The notes: generated by a model from the letters alone, not told the origin. Positions 31,566 through 40,961 are shown, counted from the stretch's first letter. The stretch is DNA of 64,000 nucleotides from Andalucia godoyi (GCA_009859145.1 VRVR01000015.1:327894-391893); one strand, 5' to 3'. Translations and numbers: made by a program.

Positions 31566-32103
31566 CTCGATTCTTTTTTGTACTTCCTGTTCTTCCTGTT
31601 CTACCGTTCTTCTTTTTTTTTTTCTCTCTCTCCTTTCCGTCAACGGCTGCTGCTGCGTGGAGAAAAGAAAGAAGAACGGCCCGAGACGAGACTCTCAGGA
31701 GACCGAGGAAGGGGGACATCGAGGAGAGGGCCCGGAGTCAAGGGCCTCTGTAGAAGCTGGGTAAGGAATAAGTGCATGCTGCGTTGTGCAGATAACAAAA
31801 ACGAGGAGCCGACTACGATCGTTTTGTCCTATCACTCATCATCCATCAGTTGTCAGTTGTCAGTTGTCAGTTGTCACTGGTTGCGGATTCCATTTCCATT
31901 TCCATTTCCAGTTCTGACATGCCTACTCAATGCCGATTGCGAGATTCGTTCAAATCACCGGTATTTCCGCCTCCCTTCTCCGACCGTATTCCTTCTTCTT
32001 TTCAACCACATTAATTGTTATTGTTGTTATTATTTCATTCATTCATTTTTTCTGTTCTTCCCATTTGGTTCCCGGGACGACATCTTAACAGGGAGACACG
32101 AGT
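31566..32103. promoter_or_regulatory. Divergent intergenic region, catalase 1 / PPPDE peptidase
   Basis: About 540 bp. A T/C tract lies at 31605-31635, four tandem GTCAGTT units at about 31848-31880, and three TCCATT units at 31888-31912. An AT-rich stretch with (ATTC)n at 32035-32048 lies before the + strand start. Confidence 0.55.
31848..31912. repeat. Two adjacent short tandem repeats, (GTCAGTT)4 and (TCCATT)3
   Basis: Read directly. A similar TTCCATTTCCATTT run occurs again near 46191-46212, just downstream of catalase 2. Confidence 0.85.
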
Positions 32104-32868
32104 ATGACGCATGTGAAGTGCAATGTGTATGACATTATCGACAATTCGTATTCTGCATGGGCTGGAATCGGGGTATTCCACTCGGGGATTGAGGTGTACG
32201 GCGTGGAGTACTCGTTTGGGGGCGGCCTTGGGTCTGCGACAGGCGTGTTTGGAATTGAGCCGCGATCTGCGGAAGGTGTCGTCTTTAGAGAAACGGTTGT
32301 GTTGGGCGAAACGAAGCTGAGTCGGTCGGAGGTGGAAAGGATTGTGTGGGACATGGCGCGGGACTGGCCGTCGAATTCGTATGACTTGCTGGAACGAAAC
32401 TGCAACGTGTTTTCCGATGCTCTTGCGCAAAGAATCTTGGGCGTCGGCGTCCCTGGGTTTGTGAATCGGCTGGCGCGTGTCGGCTCGTTCTTCCGATGCG
32501 TGCTGCCTGCACAGCTCGTGGGCGACCAGGAGCCAGTCCGTGTGAACACAAGTGGAAATATGGTGCAGATCGGAGGACGCGTGCAAGGGGCTGCGACAGG
32601 GCCATCCGTGTTCCAGGGAACTGCCCGGACACTTCAGACTGCCAAGGAAGCCCGAGCCAATGTACATCAACGACAGGACGCAGCGTCCTCGTCTTCCTCG
32701 TCTGCTGCTGCTGCTTCGGCTTCGCAGACATCTTCTCACTCATACCCACAGCCAAAGAATATTACACCGGAAATGCAAAGAGAAATGATTCTTGCGGCAA
32801 CGATAGCGAGGAATCAAGCGGCTAGAAGACCGGTTGGTGCGTCGAGTGCCACGTCCACGCGTGTGTAG
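32104..32868 (+). CDS. PPPDE (DeSI-type) thiol peptidase
   Basis: 254 aa. The N-terminal 150 residues are a PPPDE domain, the circularly permuted papain-like fold of DeSI deSUMOylating / deubiquitinating isopeptidases. VYDIIDNSY starts it, the catalytic His26 is in VFHSGIEVYG with EYSFGGG after it, and the catalytic Cys100 is in LLERNCNVFSDAL. GFVNRLARVG ends the domain. The C-terminal 100 residues are Ser/Ala/Gln-rich with a basic end and no recognised domain. The likely role is removal of SUMO or ubiquitin, or acyl groups; which one cannot be told from sequence. Confidence 0.9.
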   Translation: MTHVKCNVYDIIDNSYSAWAGIGVFHSGIEVYGVEYSFGGGLGSATGVFGIEPRSAEGVVFRETVVLGETKLSRSEVERIVWDMARDWPSNSYDLLERNCNVFSDALAQRILGVGVPGFVNRLARVGSFFRCVLPAQLVGDQEPVRVNTSGNMVQIGGRVQGAATGPSVFQGTARTLQTAKEARANVHQRQDAASSSSSSAAAASASQTSSHSYPQPKNITPEMQREMILAATIARNQAARRPVGASSATSTRV

Positions 32869-33149
32869 CAGCGGAAAATGCTTTTCGCGCTTTCAACGAA
32901 TTCGAATGGCTGAACGGGGCGTCATGTACAGGGCAGAAAACGTAAATTTTAGGGTTACGCTACAACGACAGCATGATGAAAACCAACATGTTTTAGATGT
33001 ACATCCCAAGTTTTTTAAAACCAGACGAAAATTGCATTTACTCTTCTATGAAATTGATGATGATGACGACGACAGCAGCGCAGAGATAAACAAGAAACAG
33101 TCCGAGACAAGCAATACCAGGAACATCCCAGAGAAATGCGCGTCACGGA
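32869..33149. other. Convergent intergenic region, PPPDE / DCB-HUS
   Basis: 281 bp with no further exon-like ORF on the minus strand. This rules out a local Sec7 domain downstream of the DCB-HUS gene. Confidence 0.6.
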
Positions 33150-34742
33150 CTATGCGCGGAACTTGATTGGACTTTGTGAAACCCAGGCAGACTGGTACTT
33201 GGCGGTCATGATCGGTTCGGTCAGCCGCAGAACTTTATCCAGGGACGCGGAGATGTCCTGTACCGACGAATCGGAGGGGTTGGTCTTTTTCAAAACTTCA
33301 TCATAGGCCAAGCGAACGGCGTACACCAGATGCTCGACCACATCTCGTATCTCTTCCTGTTTCGCATTTTCCTCCTGTGTAATCAATCCGTCTTGTGCAC
33401 GGCGCGTTGAAAATGGAAGATCAAGTTCTTCTACGCACAATATTGACAATAGCAAGTCGCGATCCCGGCAGAGCACACCCAAACCACTAATTACCAAATT
33501 CCTCTCGCAAATCGACAAGTTTGCAGACGCAATCGTCTTTGCGTAGACAACATTCAGAAATGTCCGGAGTTCTGGAATCAAATGTTCGCGGAAATTGGAT
33601 GCTATTGCCAACAGAATCTGCAAGCAGAGCGTTGTCAACACGGGAACACGGCGTACCAATGCGAGATTGTTTAACACTGCTGGAGCAAGGTAGATCTTGA
33701 TTTCTTCAGCAAACTGGGCTTTGAAGTGCGAAAAGAAGTTGGAACACTTGTCCAGCAAATGTTCAAGAATGGACAAGGCAAGCACTCGCGATCGCATTGC
33801 AGAACACGACGGATCTACAAGATCTTGGTCGCTGACGGCCGTCACAGCGAGCCCGCAGAACGAGCGGAACAGTCTGAGAACGTCCTTGTACGGCGTTGGG
33901 GCCGCAGCGAATGAGCTGAAAGATGCCGAAGAAGACACTTTCGAAGTATTGGCGTCCATCGCTCCTTTTGCAGGAGTGGAGTATGCAGATGAAGATGTAG
34001 ACACCTCATCAGCTGAAGACTGGGTCGAGACATGCTCCGTCGCAACCTTTGAACTTGCATGGATGATGACGTTCAGCAGGGCACCAAATGCCGCAGAGGA
34101 CACTTCCGTATCTGCAGAAAACACCTGGATGTTGAACAAGCAGCGAACGATAAGCACCAAATCCGAGCCGCGCACTGTGATATATGGCGATGCAGTGGCG
34201 GCAGCGCAAGCCTTGATAATATGCAAGTGTGCTGCAGCAACCATGTCCTGCATCTTCAGGACCGATCGCTGCTGCAGAGTAAAGAAGCTGATGATTGTCT
34301 GGATGAATTCCGATTCCGTCATCACTGTGGAATTCCGATCAAAGTACCCAAACGAAACCATGCTAGACAGCAGATCAAGCAAGTGCGGACAGACGGTCAC
34401 GTCGACAATCCCCGAAAAATGCCGCGGTGTCGCAGACGGCAGTTTGGAAGGAGACGATGCCGCCGATGACGATGTTAGTGACCCCAATGACCCCGATGAC
34501 GGCAGCTGCGGTTCGTTCGCGACTGGCAATGCAGGACGAATGGCAGCAAGCAACCGGTCTCCGATTCCCAGAGGCGTCTCTCCAGACTGAAACCGATGCA
34601 GAGCATTGAGTCCATTCTGAAGCGCTTGTAAGTACTCCTGCGGAATTGAGTGTTTTGCTTTCGTGGCCGCTTGCACTGCTGCAGACAATGGCGAAACCAG
34701 CAATCTCTCCACGGTCCGAAAATCCAATTTGAAATCACTCAT
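33150..34742 (-). CDS. BIG/Sec7-family DCB-HUS protein lacking the Sec7 domain
   Basis: 530 aa from the ATG at 34742 (upstream in-frame codons encode a hydrophobic UTR-like stretch without ATG). The N-terminus LLVSPLSAAVQAATKAKHS followed by a helical LNALHRF unit resembles the DCB domain of large ARF-GEFs. A Ser/Thr-rich loop (about 250-290) precedes DVLRLFRSFCGLAV and SRVLALSILEHLLDKC, then VLTTLCLQILLAIASNFREHL, which are typical of the HUS region of BIG1/2 and plant BIG/GNOM. The protein stops soon after HUS, with no Sec7 catalytic domain (no FRxPGE-type motif) and no HDS repeats. MON2 also lacks Sec7 but is far longer. A regulatory or dimerisation factor at the trans-Golgi is inferred. 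Confidence 0.75.
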   Translation of the reverse strand: MSDFKLDFRTVERLLVSPLSAAVQAATKAKHSIPQEYLQALQNGLNALHRFQSGETPLGIGDRLLAAIRPALPVANEPQLPSSGSLGSLTSSSAASSPSKLPSATPRHFSGIVDVTVCPHLLDLLSSMVSFGYFDRNSTVMTESEFIQTIISFFTLQQRSVLKMQDMVAAAHLHIIKACAAATASPYITVRGSDLVLIVRCLFNIQVFSADTEVSSAAFGALLNVIIHASSKVATEHVSTQSSADEVSTSSSAYSTPAKGAMDANTSKVSSSASFSSFAAAPTPYKDVLRLFRSFCGLAVTAVSDQDLVDPSCSAMRSRVLALSILEHLLDKCSNFFSHFKAQFAEEIKIYLAPAVLNNLALVRRVPVLTTLCLQILLAIASNFREHLIPELRTFLNVVYAKTIASANLSICERNLVISGLGVLCRDRDLLLSILCVEELDLPFSTRRAQDGLITQEENAKQEEIRDVVEHLVYAVRLAYDEVLKKTNPSDSSVQDISASLDKVLRLTEPIMTAKYQSAWVSQSPIKFRA

Positions 34743-35506
34743 GCAGTCGAGGGGGAAATTGAGATATAATAATACAAAATGTACAACAAACGACGATGAA
34801 GCAGAAAAAGAAGAGACTGACAGAAAGACGCTCACTCCCGCAAAATGCAAACTCAAACGCAAGAAAAGCAGCCAGAAGAGGAATGAGAACGACAATTGGA
34901 GAACAATGGTTGTCGAGCAATCATGAATCGGGAAAGCAAACGAAAGATCTTGAAAGGCAAATCTTGGAAAGTGACAGAGTACAGCCGGCAGAAAGAGAGA
35001 GAAAGCGTCCTTTAGTTTGCCGCAGCCAGCAGGACGACTTTAGAATCTTTTTTGATCACCGACATGCAGTGTGAGGGGTGCATTTTACATCGTTAGGCAT
35101 CATTTGTGCAGGTAGTGAGAGAGCGAGGTGTGCTTATAAGTGTGCATCTCTCTCTCGCTTACGCAGAAGGTCTAATTAATGCACAGCAGAAGAAAAAAAA
35201 GTGGCATTTTCAATTGGGCGGTTTTTGAGTGGCTTTTAATTAATGTTCGAATCTGAATACGATCCGGACGTTTCGCATCACATTCTGAAGCTCTGGTCCG
35301 TGTCCAAAGCCCGAGCTCGTCTTTTTTCCGTCGTCTGGAGGCAGGAGACTCTCTCTTACCAGCAGCTCTTGCCTCTTCAGGTGTCGACTGTTTCACCAGC
35401 TGTAGACTGCGAAGTGTTTGTTGCGAATCCCCGCTGCAGATGGAGGAGCGAAAAGACTCTTCTACTGTGCGTTTGCTTTGCTTTATGAGAAACTGTCTCG
35501 CCCGCG

Positions 35507-35541
<35 letters not shown>

Positions 35542-35576
35542 TTACGGACGCTCTCATACAATATCGCTCTCACGGA
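34743..35576. promoter_or_regulatory. Divergent intergenic region, DCB-HUS / zinc-knuckle protein
   Basis: About 830 bp, with a (CA)n tract at 35509-35537 and a GAGAGAG/TCTCTC pair at 35115-35157. An 81-codon ORF at 35243-35488 has a plausible-looking ATG but no family features, so it is left out. Confidence 0.5.
35509..35537. repeat. (CA)n microsatellite
   Basis: About fourteen CA units, some 40 bp upstream of the zinc-knuckle gene start. Confidence 0.9.
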
Positions 35577-36332
35577 ATGTCATCGTTGGAATATTGCCGG
35601 TCGTCGATCCAGCGAGTATCGGAGCTGCTTCCAGTGTTGCGTCCACTTGTGCTTCCAAAGGGGTTCTCAATCACTGAGCTCGATAATCTTGCTTCGGCAC
35701 ACATTCAGCTTGCCGTCCGTTCGAAGCATGCGAATGGCGACGTGTCGTGTGCTAAATGCGGCTGCGTTGGGCTGCTAGATGCAACGAGTCACCATGCAGA
35801 TTCAAAAATCAAGTACAGAATACTCGCGGAAGTCGATGCGCAGACGCTGGGAACTTCGGCTCCCGCGATCCGAATTTCTGGGATCGAACCGATCTGCAAC
35901 ACTTGCTTTCCACTGCTGGATGTCACTTACATCCTCGAGCACATGCACGATGAGAATGCGCCTGGCATGGTGGCGCATTTGCAAGCAGTGAATGGCAAGC
36001 TGGGAGAAAAGCAACAGCGCGCAAAACTTTCGGATTTATTGGAGATTCAGGAAACTGTGAATCGGATCGCCGGGCTGTGGGTGCTCACCTCGCAGATCCC
36101 CTCAAAGAGCTGGGCTTTGTCACGTGCCGGATCGCATGCAGTGGTCGCGGAAATCAATGAAGAAACCGTCCAAGCGCTCGTGCAAGAGTGTCTTGCGAGC
36201 AGGAAGAAAACATCCAAGTCGCTGAAGGAAAAGACAGTTTCGACTGATTCGAGGAAGAAGAAGAGCCTTCAGAAAGGCGGATTGCCCGAGAATGCTGCGC
36301 CACCACGACCAAGCAAAAAGCCTCGACAATAA
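35577..36332 (+). CDS. Unrecognised 251-aa protein with paired CxxC motifs
   Basis: 251 aa from the ATG at 35577; the in-frame region before it encodes the CA repeat. VSCAKCGCVGLLD (about 60-72) and, some 45 residues later, EPICNTCFPLLDV supply two CxxC pairs that could bind one zinc. Between and around them are strand-like segments (KIKYRILAEVD), followed by helices including KLSDLLEIQETVNRIAGLW. The tail is Lys/Ser-rich (KKTSKSLKEKT, SRKKKSLQKGG) and looks like a nuclear/nucleolar localisation signal. I do not recognise a family. The stop codon lies 14 bp from the stop of the convergent gene at 36347. Confidence 0.7.
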   Translation: MSSLEYCRSSIQRVSELLPVLRPLVLPKGFSITELDNLASAHIQLAVRSKHANGDVSCAKCGCVGLLDATSHHADSKIKYRILAEVDAQTLGTSAPAIRISGIEPICNTCFPLLDVTYILEHMHDENAPGMVAHLQAVNGKLGEKQQRAKLSDLLEIQETVNRIAGLWVLTSQIPSKSWALSRAGSHAVVAEINEETVQALVQECLASRKKTSKSLKEKTVSTDSRKKKSLQKGGLPENAAPPRPSKKPRQ

Positions 36333-36346
36333 ACAAAGCCAAGACA

Positions 36347-36937
36347 TCAAGGATAAGGAGATCGGTCTTCGAGCGCCAGAGACTGGGCCGGAGACGGCGC
36401 ATACTCAAAAACAGAGGCAGTATCCACCATCGTCGTCTTCTCAGACGCTTCTCCGTTCTCAACCCTCACAACTGATCTTGATCTTGGATCTGCGCGGAAC
36501 GCCGCCGGGGGATCAATAAGCACAGTCGATGAGTGGCGGTGTCGAAGCAGCACGGAAGACACCAGAGTCAGGTACTGAGACGGCACGAGGAACACTTGGT
36601 ACAGATATCCAGATGACCCTGAGGACGGTCCCGAGGAGGAGGACGGGTGGTGGTCGCTGGAAAGCGGAACAGCAGATCGCAGCGCGTCAACAGAGAGCGA
36701 GTTGGCCGGTCTTGTCAAGCTCTGTACCACAAGTCCCGAAAACGCGGTTTGTCGATCCGACGGCAACGACTGCGGATTTGATAACTGCTGATCGGCAACC
36801 AGTGCAGCGAGAATACGGTCGGGGTGCACGTTGCTGGTGTTTGCATGTACCGTTTGGACATGCGACGCTTCCAGAATCGTCACAACATGCACTTCTGGCC
36901 CACCAGACTTTCTTTTGGACCGTGAAAACCAACCCAT
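36347..36937 (-). CDS. Small unrecognised protein (196 aa)
   Basis: 196 aa starting MGWFSRSKRK, a Gly2/basic N-terminus that might be myristoylated or membrane-touching. A strand-like EVHVVTILEASHV follows, then a helix (PDRILAALVADQQL) and a Ser-rich loop. A hydrophobic YLYQVFLVPSQYLTLVSSVLLRH segment (about 108-132) could be amphipathic rather than membrane-spanning. The C-terminus is Ser/Ala-rich. No family is recognised. Its reality rests on an uninterrupted frame, a compact position between neighbours and a plausible start. Confidence 0.55.
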   Translation of the reverse strand: MGWFSRSKRKSGGPEVHVVTILEASHVQTVHANTSNVHPDRILAALVADQQLSNPQSLPSDRQTAFSGLVVQSLTRPANSLSVDALRSAVPLSSDHHPSSSSGPSSGSSGYLYQVFLVPSQYLTLVSSVLLRHRHSSTVLIDPPAAFRADPRSRSVVRVENGEASEKTTMVDTASVFEYAPSPAQSLALEDRSPYP

Positions 36938-37280
36938 TCTTTTTTATTTAATTTTCACATGTGTCCCCTCCTTGATTATGAGGAGTGATTATTTGACGGC
37001 TCCGTCTGTTTGGCCCATTGCGGGATACACGACACAGCCTTCAGAAGCTCGGCGTCGCCCACGATTCACGAAGAGATCATCATCAATTGATGCATCACCA
37101 TCCCCTCCCAACCAAGTGCGAAAAGACGAACCAGCCTGAACTCGATATCGCATATTGCTTCCTCTCGATTCATATTTGTTGTTGTTGTTGTTGTTGTTGT
37201 TGCCTTCTTCTCTTTTTCCTCTTGAGATTGCTTGCTTGTCTGCGTGACTGTCTGTCTGTTTGAGGAAATCCGCGACCTGA
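36938..37280. promoter_or_regulatory. Divergent intergenic region, small unknown / HisRS
   Basis: 343 bp. It contains a (GTT)n tract at about 37175-37201 and CTTTTTCCTC pyrimidine runs before the HisRS start. No RNA gene seen. Confidence 0.5.
37175..37201. repeat. (GTT)n trinucleotide microsatellite
   Basis: About eight to nine GTT units, about 80 bp upstream of the HisRS start. Confidence 0.9.
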
Positions 37281-40200
37281 ATGTCTTCGCTAATCTCGTT
37301 TGTTCTCGGAAACAAGAATCTTTCGCTAGACGATGTTGTTTCCATTGCATTTGCAACGGAATGCCGCGTGATCATTGATCCTGCAGCTCTTGAAAAGGTC
37401 CGCAAATCGCACGTCATTGCAGCTCCTTCTGCTGATTTTGCCTCGTTTTCACAGCTCGGAACGCTGCTTTCGCAAGCCACATCGGTCGCATTGAACGAGC
37501 ACAAGGCTCCTGAACCCTGGCAACTGGAGTCCTCTGCGGCGTACTGTGAAATGAAGGATGCGGATTCCAGCTCGAAGCGCCGATACATGTCAAGAGAGTT
37601 TGTCCGTGCAGTTATGATTGCGCGGCTGCATGCTGTGCTCCGAGGAACATGCGCGGTGTCCGTAGACACCGTCCGATTGACGGCAGGACTCCTTTCATCG
37701 AATATCACTCCTTGTGTTCCATATCTGCCGATGGAGAGCGACAGTGCGCCGCTCTTCTACATTGCAGGCGCGCTATGCGGAAAGGGGCTGTGCATCAACC
37801 AAGCTGGAGAAGTGGTGTCTTCCGATCGAGCGATCGCTTCGATTAACATGCAACCATTGCCACATATGACGCAGGCTGAGTACGACACATTTGTCGCGGC
37901 CGGGGCGATTTATGCATCGACGTCACTAGCCGCTGTTGCTGTCCACGAAGCGACTACTGTCGCACTCACGTACGATGCAGTCGCTTCCTTGCAGTGCGAG
38001 GCTGTACGTGCTCCCTTGGCCCCCTTGGATGCTTCTCTGTACGAGCACTTGCGGACATCCAAATGGCAGTCTGTCGCTGCTGAGAACATGAGGCTCATGA
38101 TTGATGGATCACATCTCGTCACCGCCGCCCCCTCCTCCGCATCCGCCGCATCCTCCGCGTCTTCTTCCTCCACATCCTCAGGCTCAGGCTCAGGCTCAGG
38201 TTCAGGTTCAGGTTCAGGTTCAGGTTCAGGTTCAGGTTCAGGTTCAGGTTCAGGCTCAGGTTCAGGTTCAGGCTCCGGATTGGGGTCTGCAAGCACCGGA
38301 TCATCGGTGTCCACGGCAGCGGCAGGCTCTGCTTCCTCGGTTCCTTCTGCCTCGGCGATCCCATCCAAGGTCTCGTCTGCATCGAACACACCTGTCTTGG
38401 TTGCGCAGGCTCCCCAGTTTTCTGGAATTCTTCGCTCGCAGATCAATGCCGCCGAGCGAGTACTTGGCGAGGAGTTGAATGCGTCGGAATTCGGCTCCTT
38501 CCAAGACACCCTGGATCATGCACAAGTCTTCCCGCATGCAGAAACCGTCGTGTTGGCGTGCGTTCATCTCATGCAGGCCGTGCAAGCTGCGGCTGTGTCT
38601 TCTGGTGGTCGCGTTTTGTCTGCATTGTCGTTCGACAAGAATGCAAACGCAAGTTCCGGCGTGGCGGCCAACAGCGCGGAGTACGACGAATTGTCTCGAT
38701 CTGTGCGGAGTATTCTGGATCGCATCAACCATCTGATACAAGAAAGTACCTATCGATCCGCCGAGCTGGAGTCTGTTGTTCGGTGCCGCGAGTTGCAAAA
38801 GAAGGGGCTCAGGAAGGCTGAAGAGTCGGACGCAGTTGCCGCAGACAACGCTGCAGATTCGTCTAGTGCCGACAAACCTTGCCAATGGTCTGATCACCAA
38901 CTTATTGAACGAGGATTGTTTTCGGCGCTGGCGCTTCACAACATTGTCGAGCTCACGCAGTGGATTTTGGCAGCGGAATGCACGGTTGCATCCATAATGC
39001 TGTACCGTGTCGAATGCAAAGAAGTAGGAGAACAAAGAGCCAAGGCAGCGTTGAAAGCTGCACGGTCTGCGCAAGCACAGGCTGCAATGTCTCCAGAGGC
39101 GCTGTTGGCAGCGAAGTCAAAAGGCGCAAAGAAGAAGAAAGGCGGAAAGGGCGAAGGAGTCAAGGGAATCGTTCTTGGAAAGGGTACTCGTCTCTTTCGA
39201 TCCTATGTAACAAGATCCTTGGTTGGCCTTCCTGTCCAGGCAACGTTCAAAGAGCCTCTTGTCGTCGAAGAGAGTGAGCAGCAGGCAGACGGAGATGACG
39301 CTGCCCAAAACACGGATGCATTGTTTGATTATCCTTTACTGACTGACAAGACATTGGGACAGCTCACCAACGTTGTCTACGGAGTGATCGCACCGTTATC
39401 CACATTGTTCCGACGTGCCGTTTTATCTATTTATGAGCTGCTGTTCTCCGAGACGTCAAAGCGTCGAAAGCCGCGAATCCCGAAAGGAACTCGTGATTTC
39501 CATCCCCAGCAGATGGCAATTCGAGAAAAGGTGTTTGACACCATCACAACGGTGTTTAAGCGTCACGGTGCCGTGACAATTGATACGCCGGTTTTTGAAC
39601 TGAAGGAAACGTTGACTGCCAAGTACGGCGAGGACTCGAAGCTGATCTATGATCTTGCAGACCAAGGCGGCGAGTTCCTTGCTCTTCGCTACGACTTGAC
39701 AGTGCCATTCGCCCGCTATGTTGCCATGAACAGCATTTCCAGTATCAAGCGATATCAAATCGCTCGAGTATATCGTCGCGATCAACCAGTGATGACCCGC
39801 GGTCGCTATCGCGAGTTTTATCAGTGCGATCTTGACATTTGTGGTGCGAATCTGCCCCGGATGGTTCCCGATGCAGAGGTTCTTCGTGTCTTGGTAGAAA
39901 TTCTCGATGGACTGAAGATTGGCTCCTATGTCGTGAAGATTAACCATCGCAAACTGCTGGATGGCATCCTCGAGCGATCTGGCGTGCCCTTGCCGAAAAT
40001 TCGCGCCATTTGCTCGGCAATTGACAAACTGGATAAGGAACCGTGGGACGCAGTGAAGCGCGAGATGTGCGATGAAAAGGGTCTGGATGAGCGAGTGGCG
40101 GACCGCATTGGAGAGTTTGTCCTCGCAAAGGGCTCAATGCGCGACCTGTTGAATGCATTCCAAAACGCGACTCCTTCTGCAAGCATCTCTGAGGAAAAGG

Positions 40201-40961
40201 CTGCGTTGCTGCGCGATCTTTACAAGGAGAATGCGGCCACGAGAGTGGCTGTCGAGGACATGACATTGTTGACGGGATACATGGAGGCGATGCGAATAAC
40301 GCCTCGTTTCGAGTTTGATCTGTCGTTGGCTCGCGGATTGGATTACTACACGGGTGTGATTTACGAGGCCGTCTTTATCAATACTCCATCTGAGGTCGCG
40401 GTGTCTCGTGCGCAGCAGGCTCAGTCGCCTGCTGATTCGTCTGCTGGAAAGGACGATGCTGGCAACACGGACGAGAGTGCCGTGGGATCCGGTGTGGTCT
40501 CGGTGGGTTCGATTGCCGCCGGGGGACGCTACGACGAACTCATCGGCATGTTTTCTCCTCAAGGAAAAACCATTCCTGCGGTGGGGGTGTCCATTGGAGT
40601 GGAGCGGGTGTTCACAATCATGATGGCTCTGGAAGAAGCCAAGTCGCGCGAACAGAGGATTCGAACCACCGACACCCAGGTTCTTGTGTGTGCTGTTGGT
40701 GGCTCGTTCACAGAAGAGCGATTCCGTGTTTGCGGTGAGCTTTGGGATGCTGGTATTCCCGCAGAAATGCTCTATGTTGACAAGCCCAATATGAAGCGCC
40801 AAATTGAGTATTCCCTTGACCAGCAGATCCCCGTCATGGTCGTCTTTGGAGAAGACGAGCTGACGAACAACGTCATCAACGTCAAGAATGTGAACCTGAA
40901 GACGGAGCACACCGTTCCGCGCTCCGAAATGATCTCTGCGATTCGACAGATTCTTCTTTAA
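37281..40961 (+). CDS. HARS: Histidyl-tRNA synthetase with a long ammonia-lyase-like N-terminal extension
   Basis: 1226 aa, more than twice the usual HisRS. The C-terminal part (about 729-1226) is a complete class II HisRS: KPRIPKGTRDFHPQQ, motif 2 with YRRDQP and GRYREFYQCD, the HisA motif RGLDYYTG (Arg1018), AAGGRYDELIG and an anticodon-binding domain (about 1130-1226). Residues 1-275 resemble the N-terminus of histidine/aromatic ammonia lyases (LSLDDVVSIAFAT, helical AVMIARLHAVLRG), but no Ala-Ser-Gly MIO motif is visible, so lyase activity is not expected. A Ser-Gly repeat linker (299-331) and a helical segment (375-655) join the parts. A Lys/Gly-rich stretch (about 612-630) precedes the catalytic core. 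It charges tRNA-His in the cytosol. Confidence 0.93.
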   Translation: MSSLISFVLGNKNLSLDDVVSIAFATECRVIIDPAALEKVRKSHVIAAPSADFASFSQLGTLLSQATSVALNEHKAPEPWQLESSAAYCEMKDADSSSKRRYMSREFVRAVMIARLHAVLRGTCAVSVDTVRLTAGLLSSNITPCVPYLPMESDSAPLFYIAGALCGKGLCINQAGEVVSSDRAIASINMQPLPHMTQAEYDTFVAAGAIYASTSLAAVAVHEATTVALTYDAVASLQCEAVRAPLAPLDASLYEHLRTSKWQSVAAENMRLMIDGSHLVTAAPSSASAASSASSSSTSSGSGSGSGSGSGSGSGSGSGSGSGSGSGSGSGSGLGSASTGSSVSTAAAGSASSVPSASAIPSKVSSASNTPVLVAQAPQFSGILRSQINAAERVLGEELNASEFGSFQDTLDHAQVFPHAETVVLACVHLMQAVQAAAVSSGGRVLSALSFDKNANASSGVAANSAEYDELSRSVRSILDRINHLIQESTYRSAELESVVRCRELQKKGLRKAEESDAVAADNAADSSSADKPCQWSDHQLIERGLFSALALHNIVELTQWILAAECTVASIMLYRVECKEVGEQRAKAALKAARSAQAQAAMSPEALLAAKSKGAKKKKGGKGEGVKGIVLGKGTRLFRSYVTRSLVGLPVQATFKEPLVVEESEQQADGDDAAQNTDALFDYPLLTDKTLGQLTNVVYGVIAPLSTLFRRAVLSIYELLFSETSKRRKPRIPKGTRDFHPQQMAIREKVFDTITTVFKRHGAVTIDTPVFELKETLTAKYGEDSKLIYDLADQGGEFLALRYDLTVPFARYVAMNSISSIKRYQIARVYRRDQPVMTRGRYREFYQCDLDICGANLPRMVPDAEVLRVLVEILDGLKIGSYVVKINHRKLLDGILERSGVPLPKIRAICSAIDKLDKEPWDAVKREMCDEKGLDERVADRIGEFVLAKGSMRDLLNAFQNATPSASISEEKAALLRDLYKENAATRVAVEDMTLLTGYMEAMRITPRFEFDLSLARGLDYYTGVIYEAVFINTPSEVAVSRAQQAQSPADSSAGKDDAGNTDESAVGSGVVSVGSIAAGGRYDELIGMFSPQGKTIPAVGVSIGVERVFTIMMALEEAKSREQRIRTTDTQVLVCAVGGSFTEERFRVCGELWDAGIPAEMLYVDKPNMKRQIEYSLDQQIPVMVVFGEDELTNNVINVKNVNLKTEHTVPRSEMISAIRQILL
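38177..38277. repeat. Coding hexanucleotide repeat (GGTTCA)n giving (Ser-Gly)n
   Basis: About sixteen tandem, slightly imperfect hexamers (GGTTCA/GGCTCA) inside the HisRS gene, read directly. In frame they encode alternating Ser-Gly. Copy number probably varies between strains or homologues. Confidence 0.95.

Noticed and set aside
32945-32958. TTTAGGGTTACG telomere-like word
   Set aside because: A single unit, not tandem, so no evidence for telomeric repeat. A similar single AGGGTTA at about 56216 is also isolated.
35243-35488. 81-codon + ORF with ATG
   Set aside because: No family features, and it ends before the better supported 35577 start in another frame.
40640-40680. GGATTCGAACC-like tRNA T-loop match (reverse strand)
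   Set aside because: Lies inside the HisRS coding frame, and no matching acceptor stem or A-box was found.
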